A stretch of DNA of 7,350 nucleotides from NCBI GenBank assembly GCA_016302705.1, contig JAEDNC010000045.1, positions 1-7,350 of the forward strand, given 5' to 3'. This document shows positions 1 through 6,634 of this stretch, one piece after another. The notes beneath the pieces were generated by a model, which was not told the origin of the DNA, made no database searches, and saw only the letters and a list, made by a program, of their open reading frames with translations. The stretch is from Bacilli bacterium (GTDB lineage Bacteria; Bacillota_I; Bacilli_A; RFN20; CAG-826). A program made the translations under genes and the position numbers. Every line of letters begins with the position of its first letter. Position 1 is the stretch's first letter.

Positions 1-202
1 TGTCTTCATCTTTAATGACATCAACTAGTTTCTTTCCTTTATCTTCTCCAGAATCAATAATAGAAGAATCATCTCCTCTTAAAGATAATTCCCAGAGTTC
101 AGAGAGCAAATCTTCTCCATTACCTTTACCAAATTGACGGAAATACTCACCGCCCCAAATGTAAGATTTCACAGATGGTTTTAATTTAATTACTTTATTC
201 AT
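1..202 (-). CDS. manA: Mannose-6-phosphate isomerase, class I (5' part only)
   Basis: Type I phosphomannose isomerase interconverts mannose-6-phosphate and fructose-6-phosphate in the cytoplasm with a catalytic zinc, feeding mannose into glycolysis or supplying mannose-6-P for glycan synthesis. The 67 visible residues carry the family's N-terminal signature: LKPSVKSYIWGGEYF near residues 7-21 (compare the usual KP-x-x-x-x-x-IWGG), then SELWELSLRGDDSSII near 36-51 (compare the usual E-x-WE-x-S) and the GKKLVDVI helix, where the family has a 'G.tL.eli' element. The zinc ligands lie further on and are outside the window, so activity cannot be judged. The ATG at 200-202 is the natural start; upstream there is only a weak purine-rich GGTAAG as ribosome binding site. 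A terminator separates it from the secreted-protein gene, so it is probably a separate transcription unit. The rest of the gene continues beyond base 1. The assignment rests on the N-terminal motif alone. Confidence 0.82.
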   Translation of the reverse strand, partial: MNKVIKLKPSVKSYIWGGEYFRQFGKGNGEDLLSELWELSLRGDDSSIIDSGEDKGKKLVDVIKDED

Positions 203-233
203 AATTTCTTACCGAAAATAATATAACATAATA

Positions 234-262
234 GTTATATTTTTATATCTTAGTTTAGTGAA
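234..262 (-). promoter_or_regulatory. Candidate sigma-A promoter of manA
   Basis: On the minus strand TTCACT (257-262) and TATAAC (234-239) are separated by exactly 17 bp, giving 4/6 and 5/6 matches to the sigma-A boxes. Transcription would start near 227, leaving a leader of about 25 nt before the manA ATG. The site lies just downstream of the preceding gene's terminator, where a promoter is expected. The region is A/T-rich, so chance matches are possible. Confidence 0.45.
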
Positions 263-290
263 TTTTTAATTATTGAATGATAAATAACAC

Positions 291-318
291 AAAAGACTAA
301 GGATTTCGAAGTCCTTAG
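291..318 (-). terminator. Intrinsic terminator after the secreted-protein gene
   Basis: A perfect 7-bp stem, CTAAGGA (312-318 read on the minus strand) with TCCTTAG (297-303), encloses an 8-nt loop containing UUCG. On the minus strand it is followed by TCTTTTGTGTT. It begins about 20 nt after the stop codon of the 747-aa gene. The U-run is interrupted, so termination may be incomplete. The opposite strand has only a weak CCTTTATT tail and no gene that would use it. Confidence 0.7.
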
Positions 319-338
319 CCTTTATTCGATGTTATTAA

Positions 339-2582
339 TTAGAACAATGTGATGTTATCAAATGATAAGTAAACACCTGTGTTGTTGAAGTCTGCAATTT
401 GGAAATTGTAGATGTTTCTGTTTCCATCTCCAGATCCACTGCCGAATCCCATTGCAACATATGTCCATTTACCTGCAATAGCGGTAACTGTACCAGTTTC
501 ACCATTGCTACTGAAGTTTTGACCTTGGTAATACCACATTCTTAATGTGATGTTATTTTCTGATGGATTGTAGACCCAGAATTGAACGTTTTGAACTGCT
601 TTTGCTGGTGAGAAATCACTATTGAAGTTAAGAGCAACTGCTCCACCAGAATATCCTCTACGTTTGAGAGAACCTGTACCAGAAACAAATTCTATTGTAT
701 TGCTTGTGATTCTATCAGAATTACCAGTATCAACTGCCCAGCCTCCACTCATATATCTACGTTTGAAAGTGTTTTGAAGTTCTGCTGTTGTTCCATCACA
801 ATCCCACATATTGCTTAATCTTGTAGCAGTAATTGATCCATTATTACTAACGTTACCACTGATTGTTCCAGAACATGAAATGTTAATAATTCTATCGTTT
901 TCAGCATCATATGTACCTGTGATTGTTCCATAAGTTGCATCTAAATAACTACCAGTTGTAGCAATTGAGATATCTTTAGTGTTTTCGTCATATGTGACAC
1001 TAGTTGCTTGTGCGTCTTTGTTTGCTAATCTAACAGCAACTAAACCATTAGTCTTATTTCCAAGAGCGATGACGATAGAGAAACTACTACCCATAATTGT
1101 TGCATTACCTTTAAATGTTCCTTCTGGATAAGTAGGTGTTTGAATGACAGGAGCCTTATATGTTTCATATGGGTTCTCTGTAAAGATTTCAATGTCATCA
1201 ACTGGGACATACACTATAGATGAAGTTTTGCAATAGAAACTATATCCATAGAATTCTTTACTTGGATCAAGATTGATTGTGTATTGTGACCAATCAGATC
1301 CTGCTGGAATTACGACAGAAGTTGCATCACCTGTATTATCACCAACACCTGTGACAGGGTTGACATAAAATAATCTCACTTTAACTGTAACATCAATGTT
1401 TGAATTTGCATCTCTACTTTGGTTCAATGCACCATGAGCCCAGAACGAGAATTTTGTTCCTTTACCCATTGTTTTTGGAACGTGGTATAAAGATTCAAAG
1501 TTAACATATCTTAAACCATTGCTTGTTGATCTAAATTGTGCTGCTTTAGAACCATTATGTCCGCCTGTAGAATCAAGGTATAACCATGTATCGTTGCCCA
1601 TGATTTGCCAGTTCTTATCTCCAAACAAAGATTTTGTTGAAGATTGCGTTGAATAATAATCAGCGTGATAGTTGCCTCTTAAACCTGTCATATTATTGAA
1701 GTTAGCGTGATTATTATCATAACCAATACCTGTGCTAGAGAAGTTTTCAAAATCATCGACTTTAAAGACTTCGTTAAAGATTAATCCATTGAAATTTGAA
1801 CCAGCGCCTTTAGAAGAATCAACTGTTAATGTATTTCTTCCTTCGTTGACACTGAAGTATAAGTTACCGACATTAAGTGCTGCCTTAACTTGATTACCTT
1901 CAACAGAAACTGTTCCGTTATAGACTTGGTTTTCCACCATATTTAATGTTCTAACTTCGATGCTAGTTCCATTAATTGTAGCACTAAAGATTGTATCACC
2001 TAATTTACCTGTATATCTCTTTCCTAATTGAGCAATATTTAAGAAATCTCTTTCTGTACAGGAATATTTCACCGCAATACTTGTGATGTCGATTTCACTA
2101 TCTCCGTTTGTAAAATAGAAATAGCTTGGAGCGATGGCAGAGAGATCGATTTCAGTGTTAGATGTAACATCCATCTTTTCGGTGAAAATCTTACCTGATA
2201 AATCTCTGCTAACGCTTAATTGAAGTCCAGAACCGGAATAAACAACTTTCATACTTTGGATTCCAGTAACTCGACCATTATAATTACCCTCTGTAACGTA
2301 ATTATAAATAGCACCGTGAGGGGCTAACTTGGCGTAACCACTTGTTGATGTTTTTGCAAGTAAGTTGTTGACAACGACTGTGCCTACTTGCTTAGTCACT
2401 ATTTGTGGAAGATAAGCATCCGCAACAACCTTGTTGTTTGCGTCAAGTGTCATGGTGTAAATCTTATCAGCTCTAGCAACCATAAGGTCTTTGATATTGG
2501 TATCGCTTGCAACGAAAGCACCAACACCAGCAAGAGCCAATGTGAATGTCGACAAAATCAGGAACAATTTTCTTTGTTTCAT
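339..2582 (-). CDS. Secreted all-beta protein with two carbohydrate-binding-like jelly-roll domains
   Basis: I do not recognise a named family. The 747-aa protein starts with a signal peptide: KQRK, a hydrophobic stretch at residues 6-24, and possible cleavage at VASD (25) or ARAD (38). No membrane helix, LPXTG or other anchor follows, so it should be released. Visible layout: a beta-rich region at ~40-178 ending in SIAVKYSC, a small beta module at ~188-270, a jelly-roll-like domain at ~273-468 (DDFENF opening, VDDIEIF closing), a second beta module at ~485-590, and a second jelly roll at ~592-747 (WDCDG opening, FDNITLF closing). The two halves look like a duplication. Exposed aromatics and the D-D/N-I-x-I-F closing strands resemble CBM4/11-type glycan-binding domains. 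I see no catalytic motif, so glycan capture or surface display is more likely than cleavage. The ATG at 2580-2582 has a strong GGAGG (2589-2593), 6 nt away. It is a single-gene unit with its own leader and terminator. Confidence 0.7.
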   Translation of the reverse strand: MKQRKLFLILSTFTLALAGVGAFVASDTNIKDLMVARADKIYTMTLDANNKVVADAYLPQIVTKQVGTVVVNNLLAKTSTSGYAKLAPHGAIYNYVTEGNYNGRVTGIQSMKVVYSGSGLQLSVSRDLSGKIFTEKMDVTSNTEIDLSAIAPSYFYFTNGDSEIDITSIAVKYSCTERDFLNIAQLGKRYTGKLGDTIFSATINGTSIEVRTLNMVENQVYNGTVSVEGNQVKAALNVGNLYFSVNEGRNTLTVDSSKGAGSNFNGLIFNEVFKVDDFENFSSTGIGYDNNHANFNNMTGLRGNYHADYYSTQSSTKSLFGDKNWQIMGNDTWLYLDSTGGHNGSKAAQFRSTSNGLRYVNFESLYHVPKTMGKGTKFSFWAHGALNQSRDANSNIDVTVKVRLFYVNPVTGVGDNTGDATSVVIPAGSDWSQYTINLDPSKEFYGYSFYCKTSSIVYVPVDDIEIFTENPYETYKAPVIQTPTYPEGTFKGNATIMGSSFSIVIALGNKTNGLVAVRLANKDAQATSVTYDENTKDISIATTGSYLDATYGTITGTYDAENDRIINISCSGTISGNVSNNGSITATRLSNMWDCDGTTAELQNTFKRRYMSGGWAVDTGNSDRITSNTIEFVSGTGSLKRRGYSGGAVALNFNSDFSPAKAVQNVQFWVYNPSENNITLRMWYYQGQNFSSNGETGTVTAIAGKWTYVAMGFGSGSGDGNRNIYNFQIADFNNTGVYLSFDNITLF

Positions 2583-2633
2583 AAAATACCTCCATTGTAA
2601 AAAGTTTGTTTTAAAAACAATAAATGTTCTACC

Positions 2634-2662
2634 TTTATAAACATTTTCAAATGTTTTGCTTA
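2634..2662 (-). promoter_or_regulatory. Candidate promoter of the secreted-protein gene with a palindromic operator in its spacer
   Basis: On the minus strand, TATAAA (2634-2639) is a good -10 box and TAAGCA (2657-2662) a poor -35 box at the ideal 17-bp spacing. The spacer is essentially a perfect palindrome: AAACATTT and AAATGTTT with a 2-bp centre (2639-2656). Minus-strand TGAAAATGTTTATA (2636-2649) matches the catabolite-response-element consensus TGWAARCGYTWNCW at 12 of 14 positions, with mismatches at the central C and the late C. Transcription would start near 2627, leaving a leader of about 45 nt with the GGAGG near its end. The weak -35 and operator-like spacer suggest regulation, perhaps by sugar status, but this is inference. 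Confidence 0.4.
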
Positions 2663-2701
2663 CTTTTACAAAGTAGGTCTAGTGAACATCTGGTGATAAA
2701 A

Positions 2702-2719
2702 GTAAACAAAATGTAAACA
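2702..2719. repeat. Two 7-bp direct repeats, 11 bp apart
   Basis: GTAAACA occurs at 2702-2708 and again at 2713-2719, one helical turn apart. A near copy, ATAAACA, lies at 2733-2739, and an inverted copy, TGTTTAC, at 2774-2780. The pair sits about 40 bp upstream of the candidate -35 of the secreted-protein gene. Such phased repeats often bind an activator, but the region is A/T-rich and coincidence is possible. Confidence 0.3.
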
Positions 2720-2738
2720 ATTTAATATTTCAATAAAC

Positions 2739-2763
2739 AAAAAAACCTGTTTCCAGGCTTTTT
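2739..2763 (-). terminator. Intrinsic terminator of the ATPase operon
   Basis: On the minus strand CCTG (2754-2757) pairs with CAGG (2746-2749) around a GAAA (GNRA-type) tetraloop. The stem is extended by a G-U pair and by an A-run pairing with the following T-run, and seven consecutive Ts end it (2739-2745). It starts about 18 nt after the ATPase stop codon, which places the 3' end of the five-gene unit here. Confidence 0.85.
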
Positions 2764-2780
2764 CGTTAGTTTTTGTTTAC

Positions 2781-4667
2781 TTAAAGTTTCCTAAGTTCAA
2801 AATTATCAGGAGTGATGTTGATTTTAAATACAGGCATTTTGTAAACAGAGAAATTGTTGTTTATCACTAATGTCACGTATTCTTCAAAACCTTTGATTTT
2901 CACAAAAATCGTATTAATTTTGTGTTGTGGTTCTTCATCATAACAAGAGACTTTTAAGAATTGATTTGGAGTTGCAACCTTACATACTTCTTCTTCGATT
3001 CCTTTTGCATTTTTCTTATCGAACACTACTTGAGTGCCTTCTTGTTTAAGGATGAATTCATAATCACCATCTTCAACACCTAAATCATCATAGACGAGGG
3101 TGTCTCCACCATTAATTTTGATTGTGGTCTTACCGTTTTTATTTGTGACATGGCAATTTGCCTTGTTTTCAAAGATTTCTTCTCTTGAGAATAATGAATC
3201 ATCATCTTTATTGAAGAGATACATCTTATCAAGTGGGAGATAAACACTTATATTGTCTCCAGATTTAAATTTTCTATTCTTATCAGAACGGAAAATAAGA
3301 TATGGAGTAACTCCATCCATAGAAGCATAGATAATGTTGTAATTTGTTCTTTCTTCAACAAATTCAACCTTTGCTTTTAGTTCAACATTAGCTTCATTAG
3401 ATTCCATTTCAACATGTTCTGGTTTAACCGCTAAGAAGATTGGTTCATCTTTCACTCTTGCTAATAAGTGAGATGTATAATCAGTATCTAATTCAAGCTC
3501 TTGCTTACCAATAACTAACTTATTGTCTTTAATAGAGCAAGGAACTTTGTTATATGAAGGCATACCAATTAAGGAATGCTCACTATCTTTATCAAAGAGA
3601 TAGACTTTCTCTTTTGAGAATTCGATATGAATATCATCTTGAGAATTAATATCAATGGTTAATGGAGCTTTTAAAACAACATGTTGTTTATGTCCTTCAA
3701 TGGTTGTGTAAATAATTGTTTCATCACCAAGTTGTTCCACAGCTTCAACATGAGCAGGAATACCAGTCTTGCTAACTGAAACATGATCTGGACGGATACC
3801 AAAAAGATATTTCTTTTCAAAACTGATACCACTATTCTTGATTTGTTTAGCGGTATTATCTTTAAGCCAGACAACATTAGATTCCACTCCTTCTAGTCTA
3901 ACTCCAACTTTGTCATCTTTTTCCACTAAATCGCATTCGATAATGTTCATTTGTGGGGACCCTAAGAAGGTTGCAACGAATAAGTTAGTTGGATCTTCAA
4001 ATAAGGTAACAGGAGCATCTGCTTGTTGAACAAATCCTTTATTCATAACAACAATAACATCACCCATAGTCATCGCTTCGGTTTGGTCATGGGTAACATA
4101 AATAAATGTTGTTTGTAATTTCTCATGTAACTTAGTGATTTCGGTTCTCATTTGAACACGGAGTTTAGCGTCTAAGTTAGATAATGGTTCATCAAGAAGG
4201 AAGACGTTTGGTTCACGGACGATTGCTCTTCCAAGAGCGACTCTTTGACGTTGTCCACCAGAGAGTTCTTTTGGTTTACGGTCAAGTAAGTCAGAGATTT
4301 CAAGAGTTTCGGCAGCCTTTAACACTTTCTCTTTAATAACATCAGGTTTTTCATGACGTAACTTTAAAGAGAAACCCATATTTTGATAAACAGTCATATG
4401 TGGATATAACGCATAGCTTTGGAAGACCATCGCGATATCTCTATTTTTACTTTCAACGTCATTCACTAATGCATTATCAATATAGAGTTGACCAGAAGTA
4501 ATTGATTCAAGTCCTGCAATCATTCTTAAAGTTGTGGATTTACCACATCCAGAAGGACCGACTAAGACGACGAATGACTTGTCTTTAATATCAAGATTGA
4601 AGTCATTAACCGCTCTTACGCCTCCGTTATAGACTTTGTAAACGTGTTTGAGTTTTAATCCTGCCAT
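2781..4667 (-). CDS. Sugar ABC importer ATPase (MalK/UgpC/MsmX family) with an extended, duplicated C-terminal regulatory region
   Basis: This is the cytoplasmic nucleotide-binding subunit of a carbohydrate uptake (CUT1-type) ABC transporter. All motors are intact: Walker A GPSGCGKST (37-45), Q-loop Q83 in VFQSYALYPH, signature LSGGQRQR (135-142), Walker B VFLLDEP (155-161, catalytic E160), D-loop SNLDAKLR (163-170) and H-loop H193. Family members are usually about 360-380 aa and end with one OB/TOBE regulatory domain, seen here at ~236-370 (GIRPDH, KVYLFDKD). This protein has 628 aa. A second similar domain spans ~372-495 (AVKPEH, KMYLFNKD), and ~500-628 may be a third, degenerate copy. No permease or ordinary binding protein is visible, so it may serve importers encoded elsewhere, as MsmX/MsmK-type shared ATPases do; the substrate cannot be told. 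The ATG at 4665-4667 follows the previous stop by 4 nt, with GGAGGA overlapping that gene's end, so translation is probably coupled. A terminator follows. Confidence 0.92.
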   Translation of the reverse strand: MAGLKLKHVYKVYNGGVRAVNDFNLDIKDKSFVVLVGPSGCGKSTTLRMIAGLESITSGQLYIDNALVNDVESKNRDIAMVFQSYALYPHMTVYQNMGFSLKLRHEKPDVIKEKVLKAAETLEISDLLDRKPKELSGGQRQRVALGRAIVREPNVFLLDEPLSNLDAKLRVQMRTEITKLHEKLQTTFIYVTHDQTEAMTMGDVIVVMNKGFVQQADAPVTLFEDPTNLFVATFLGSPQMNIIECDLVEKDDKVGVRLEGVESNVVWLKDNTAKQIKNSGISFEKKYLFGIRPDHVSVSKTGIPAHVEAVEQLGDETIIYTTIEGHKQHVVLKAPLTIDINSQDDIHIEFSKEKVYLFDKDSEHSLIGMPSYNKVPCSIKDNKLVIGKQELELDTDYTSHLLARVKDEPIFLAVKPEHVEMESNEANVELKAKVEFVEERTNYNIIYASMDGVTPYLIFRSDKNRKFKSGDNISVYLPLDKMYLFNKDDDSLFSREEIFENKANCHVTNKNGKTTIKINGGDTLVYDDLGVEDGDYEFILKQEGTQVVFDKKNAKGIEEEVCKVATPNQFLKVSCYDEEPQHKINTIFVKIKGFEEYVTLVINNNFSVYKMPVFKINITPDNFELRKL

Positions 4668-4671
4668 AAAT

Positions 4672-5514
4672 TTATTCCTCCATTTGTTTATAAGTTGATA
4701 AACCTTTTAGGTAGATTTCTTTGTAAGATTCTTTGTTGATATATTTATCAAATGCACTGATGACATTGAGGTTCCAAATTAATAATCCAATTCCGCTTAA
4801 TGCTATTAATAGGACTACTCCAACAAAAGCGGTAATATCCATAATCGCAAATAAGCTCGCTAAGATTCCTGGATGAATGATGATAAATAACAAGTTTTGT
4901 GGGAATCTCATTAAGGTCATAATAAATGAGTTCTTTAAGACAAACCTCATCTTGTTGGTGTACATCACAATTTGTCCAATTGAGTAATACGCGACCATAA
5001 GGACCATAACTGCTTGGATAATCACTATCGCTATTCCTAATCCTGCAATTGTGGTGTTATAGCTAGAAACATAGAAGTAGAAGAAGAAAAATCCAATTAC
5101 TGCTAAGGCTAAACTTGCCCCAACAATCATTCCTACAATTACTCCTTTTTTCCACTCATCTCTTAAACCGATAAAATAACTACTAGAAGCATATTCTCCT
5201 TCCGCGTGAATGATCTTCTTTAAGCAATAGAAGAAGCCAGTTAATCCAGTAAAGGCAAACGGCATACTAATTAAGAAGCTTAATCCTTGAATGATGAATA
5301 TTGTCATTAAAGCGTTAATCGAAGTCGCGGTCTTACTTAAGATATGAAAGAGAACAATGGAGACGATTAGAGGCATATTGAACACGGCTTGAAGTAGAGA
5401 TAACTTCAATAGTTCAACAAAGCGATGTTTCATAATATCAAAGAACTGTTTAGTTCTTGTTTTTGGTCTTTCACTAGTTGAGTAATCTATAGACTTAATC
5501 TTTTCTTCTCTCAT
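4672..5514 (-). CDS. YesL/DUF624-like six-helix membrane protein
   Basis: This is a 280-aa integral membrane protein with a basic N-terminal tail and about six hydrophobic segments (roughly residues 39-58, 67-92, 124-148, 156-184, 206-225 and 227-250). The segment from FFYCLKKIIHAEGEY (94-108) to FIGLRDEWKKG (114-124), before the third helix, resembles the cytoplasmic loop of YesL/DUF624 proteins. In Firmicutes these often sit beside sugar ABC transporter genes and have no established biochemical role. It is longer than typical YesL (about 210 aa), mainly from the N-terminal extension and the ends. The ATG overlaps the previous gene's TGA in an ATGA (5511-5514), and GGAG lies 8 nt upstream of the start. 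Its last codons, ATGGAGGAATAA, contain the ribosome binding site of the ATPase gene. It lacks the EAA loop of a sugar permease, so a direct channel role with the ATPase is not supported. Confidence 0.6.
   Translation of the reverse strand: MREEKIKSIDYSTSERPKTRTKQFFDIMKHRFVELLKLSLLQAVFNMPLIVSIVLFHILSKTATSINALMTIFIIQGLSFLISMPFAFTGLTGFFYCLKKIIHAEGEYASSSYFIGLRDEWKKGVIVGMIVGASLALAVIGFFFFYFYVSSYNTTIAGLGIAIVIIQAVMVLMVAYYSIGQIVMYTNKMRFVLKNSFIMTLMRFPQNLLFIIIHPGILASLFAIMDITAFVGVVLLIALSGIGLLIWNLNVISAFDKYINKESYKEIYLKGLSTYKQMEE
4675..4682 (-). promoter_or_regulatory. Ribosome binding site of the ATPase gene, inside the end of the upstream gene
   Basis: Minus-strand GGAGGA, within the final Met-Glu-Glu codons of the YesL-like protein, lies about 8 nt before the ATPase ATG. 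Ribosomes finishing the upstream gene would cover this site, which favours coupled translation and supports the chosen ATPase start. Confidence 0.75.
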
Positions 5515-6140
5515 AAAGATTTCTCCACGAGATAATGCATATAAGTTAATGCGTTATCGTAATATTCATTATTTTCTGAAATCACTTTTCCTAAGTTTGT
5601 GCTTGTGATTGATAAAGTTAAATAATAATCCTTAGTCTCGTCAAAGGTCATGTAATTAGAGTAGAAGGAAGCTTCTCCCTTCTTTTTAATTAACACTCCA
5701 TAGTCTTTTTCGTGACTAGTGTAATATTCATTTGAATTAAATAAATAGGTTTCTTTCACGTAATTATCCATCTCAACGAAATAATGATCAGCGATTTCTG
5801 AGAATCTCGTCATTGTTTCATCATCGAGAATAAAGATATCGCAATCAGCAAGATAAACTTGTAAGACAGTAAGATATTCCACTCCATTAGGAAGGAGCCC
5901 TTTATAATTAACTTCTCTTAATTTTTCTTTGCTATAGTGTTCAGTTTGAATATCGGTTAAAAAGGAATCGTCTTTTATATCAGCGGCAAAGAACAATGTG
6001 AGCTTTTCATGTTTACTTGGTTGGTGAAAAGCGTAAAATCCCCATACCCAAAGCACTGACATAAGTGCGATTGATATTGGATATATATACCAAGTGTGGG
6101 CGAGGCTCTTTTTGATCGCCACCTTATTTAGTAGCTGCAT
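5511..6140 (-). CDS. Membrane-anchored protein of unknown function, possibly solute-binding-protein-like
   Basis: I do not recognise this 209-aa protein with certainty. A short basic N-terminus (KVAIKK) precedes one hydrophobic helix at about 18-37, with little or no lipobox, so it is probably a single-anchor protein with its body outside the cell. The body opens with a beta strand, KLTLFFAADIKD (46-57), then has ADCDIFILDDETM (98-110), YGVLIKK (147-153) and DYYLTLSITSTNLGK (171-185), and ends in a helix with paired aromatics. Strand - 'DIFIL' - 'YGV' - 'YYL.. S.N.G' is the order seen in small extracytoplasmic solute-binding domains, but the protein is about half the usual 400 aa, so this is only a suggestion. 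It overlaps its upstream neighbour by 17 nt and its downstream neighbour by 4 nt. The ATG at 6138-6140 has a good GAGGAG upstream. Its place between membrane genes and an ABC ATPase suggests a part in uptake. Confidence 0.6.
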   Translation of the reverse strand: MQLLNKVAIKKSLAHTWYIYPISIALMSVLWVWGFYAFHQPSKHEKLTLFFAADIKDDSFLTDIQTEHYSKEKLREVNYKGLLPNGVEYLTVLQVYLADCDIFILDDETMTRFSEIADHYFVEMDNYVKETYLFNSNEYYTSHEKDYGVLIKKKGEASFYSNYMTFDETKDYYLTLSITSTNLGKVISENNEYYDNALTYMHYLVEKSL

Positions 6141-6627
6141 TATTAATCTCCTCGCTTCTAATGATGATGTTTTGATATGTCGCTAAACGGTAAGCCATAT
6201 TAGGGACAAATTGATAATCATTATCAAGAACATATAAATTATCAATGTAGTCGTTTCCTCCTTCTTTATAGGAGAATTGGAGAACACGATAATCCACGTT
6301 GTTAAATGTACGATTATCTATTTCTTTTAAGTACACTAAGTGTCTTCTTTTCTCTAATGAGACATTATTCATGCCTCTAAATAAGTTGTAATAATGATAG
6401 ACAACTGGGAAGACATTAATGAAATAAAAGATGATGAAGATAATATATAGAGCGTCCACTACGATATTAAGGATTAAATTAAGATCGTAATCGAGTCTAG
6501 ATAAGAGTAATGAGGCAACTGAACCACCGATAACGAGGATAGATAAAATAGAGACAAACACAATATGTAATATAAAGCGTCTCTTACTATTTCTTTTTCC
6601 TTTCTCGATATCGATTAAAGTCACCAT
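6124..6627 (-). CDS. Two-helix membrane protein of unknown function
   Basis: I do not recognise a family. The 167-aa protein has a basic, probably cytoplasmic N-terminus (GKRNSKRR, 10-17), hydrophobic helices at about 19-42 and 50-78, and a soluble tail of ~90 residues. By the positive-inside rule the tail is cytoplasmic. It is rich in Tyr, Asn and charged residues (for example RVLQFSYKEGGNDYIDNLYV, 114-133) and looks like alternating beta strands. It starts 7 nt after the SGNH hydrolase stop and ends by overlapping the 209-aa gene by 17 nt. No real Shine-Dalgarno sequence precedes the ATG at 6625-6627 (only GGTTAA), so it probably depends on ribosomes arriving from the hydrolase gene. Tight packing implies a shared job with the 209-aa protein, possibly a membrane complex, but nothing in the sequence shows what. 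Confidence 0.6.
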   Translation of the reverse strand: MVTLIDIEKGKRNSKRRFILHIVFVSILSILVIGGSVASLLLSRLDYDLNLILNIVVDALYIIFIIFYFINVFPVVYHYYNLFRGMNNVSLEKRRHLVYLKEIDNRTFNNVDYRVLQFSYKEGGNDYIDNLYVLDNDYQFVPNMAYRLATYQNIIIRSEEINNAATK

Positions 6628-6634
6628 AATTTAA

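Noticed and set aside
339..2582. Secreted protein as a polysaccharide-degrading enzyme
   Set aside because: No stretch resembles a glycoside hydrolase, lyase or esterase active site; the whole length is accounted for by beta modules and jelly-roll-like domains.
2388..2600. Open frame of 70 codons on the plus strand
   Set aside because: It lies opposite the signal-peptide region of the well-supported secreted protein, has no ribosome binding site I can see and no recognisable protein features.
2583..2780. Riboswitch or small RNA in the leader of the secreted-protein gene
   Set aside because: Apart from the terminator hairpin and the short DNA palindrome I see no conserved riboswitch core or stable multi-helix fold; the predicted leader is only about 45 nt.
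3838..4029. Open frame of 63 codons on the plus strand inside the ATPase gene
   Set aside because: It is antisense to conserved ATPase coding sequence; its low-complexity Ser/Thr content looks like a shadow.
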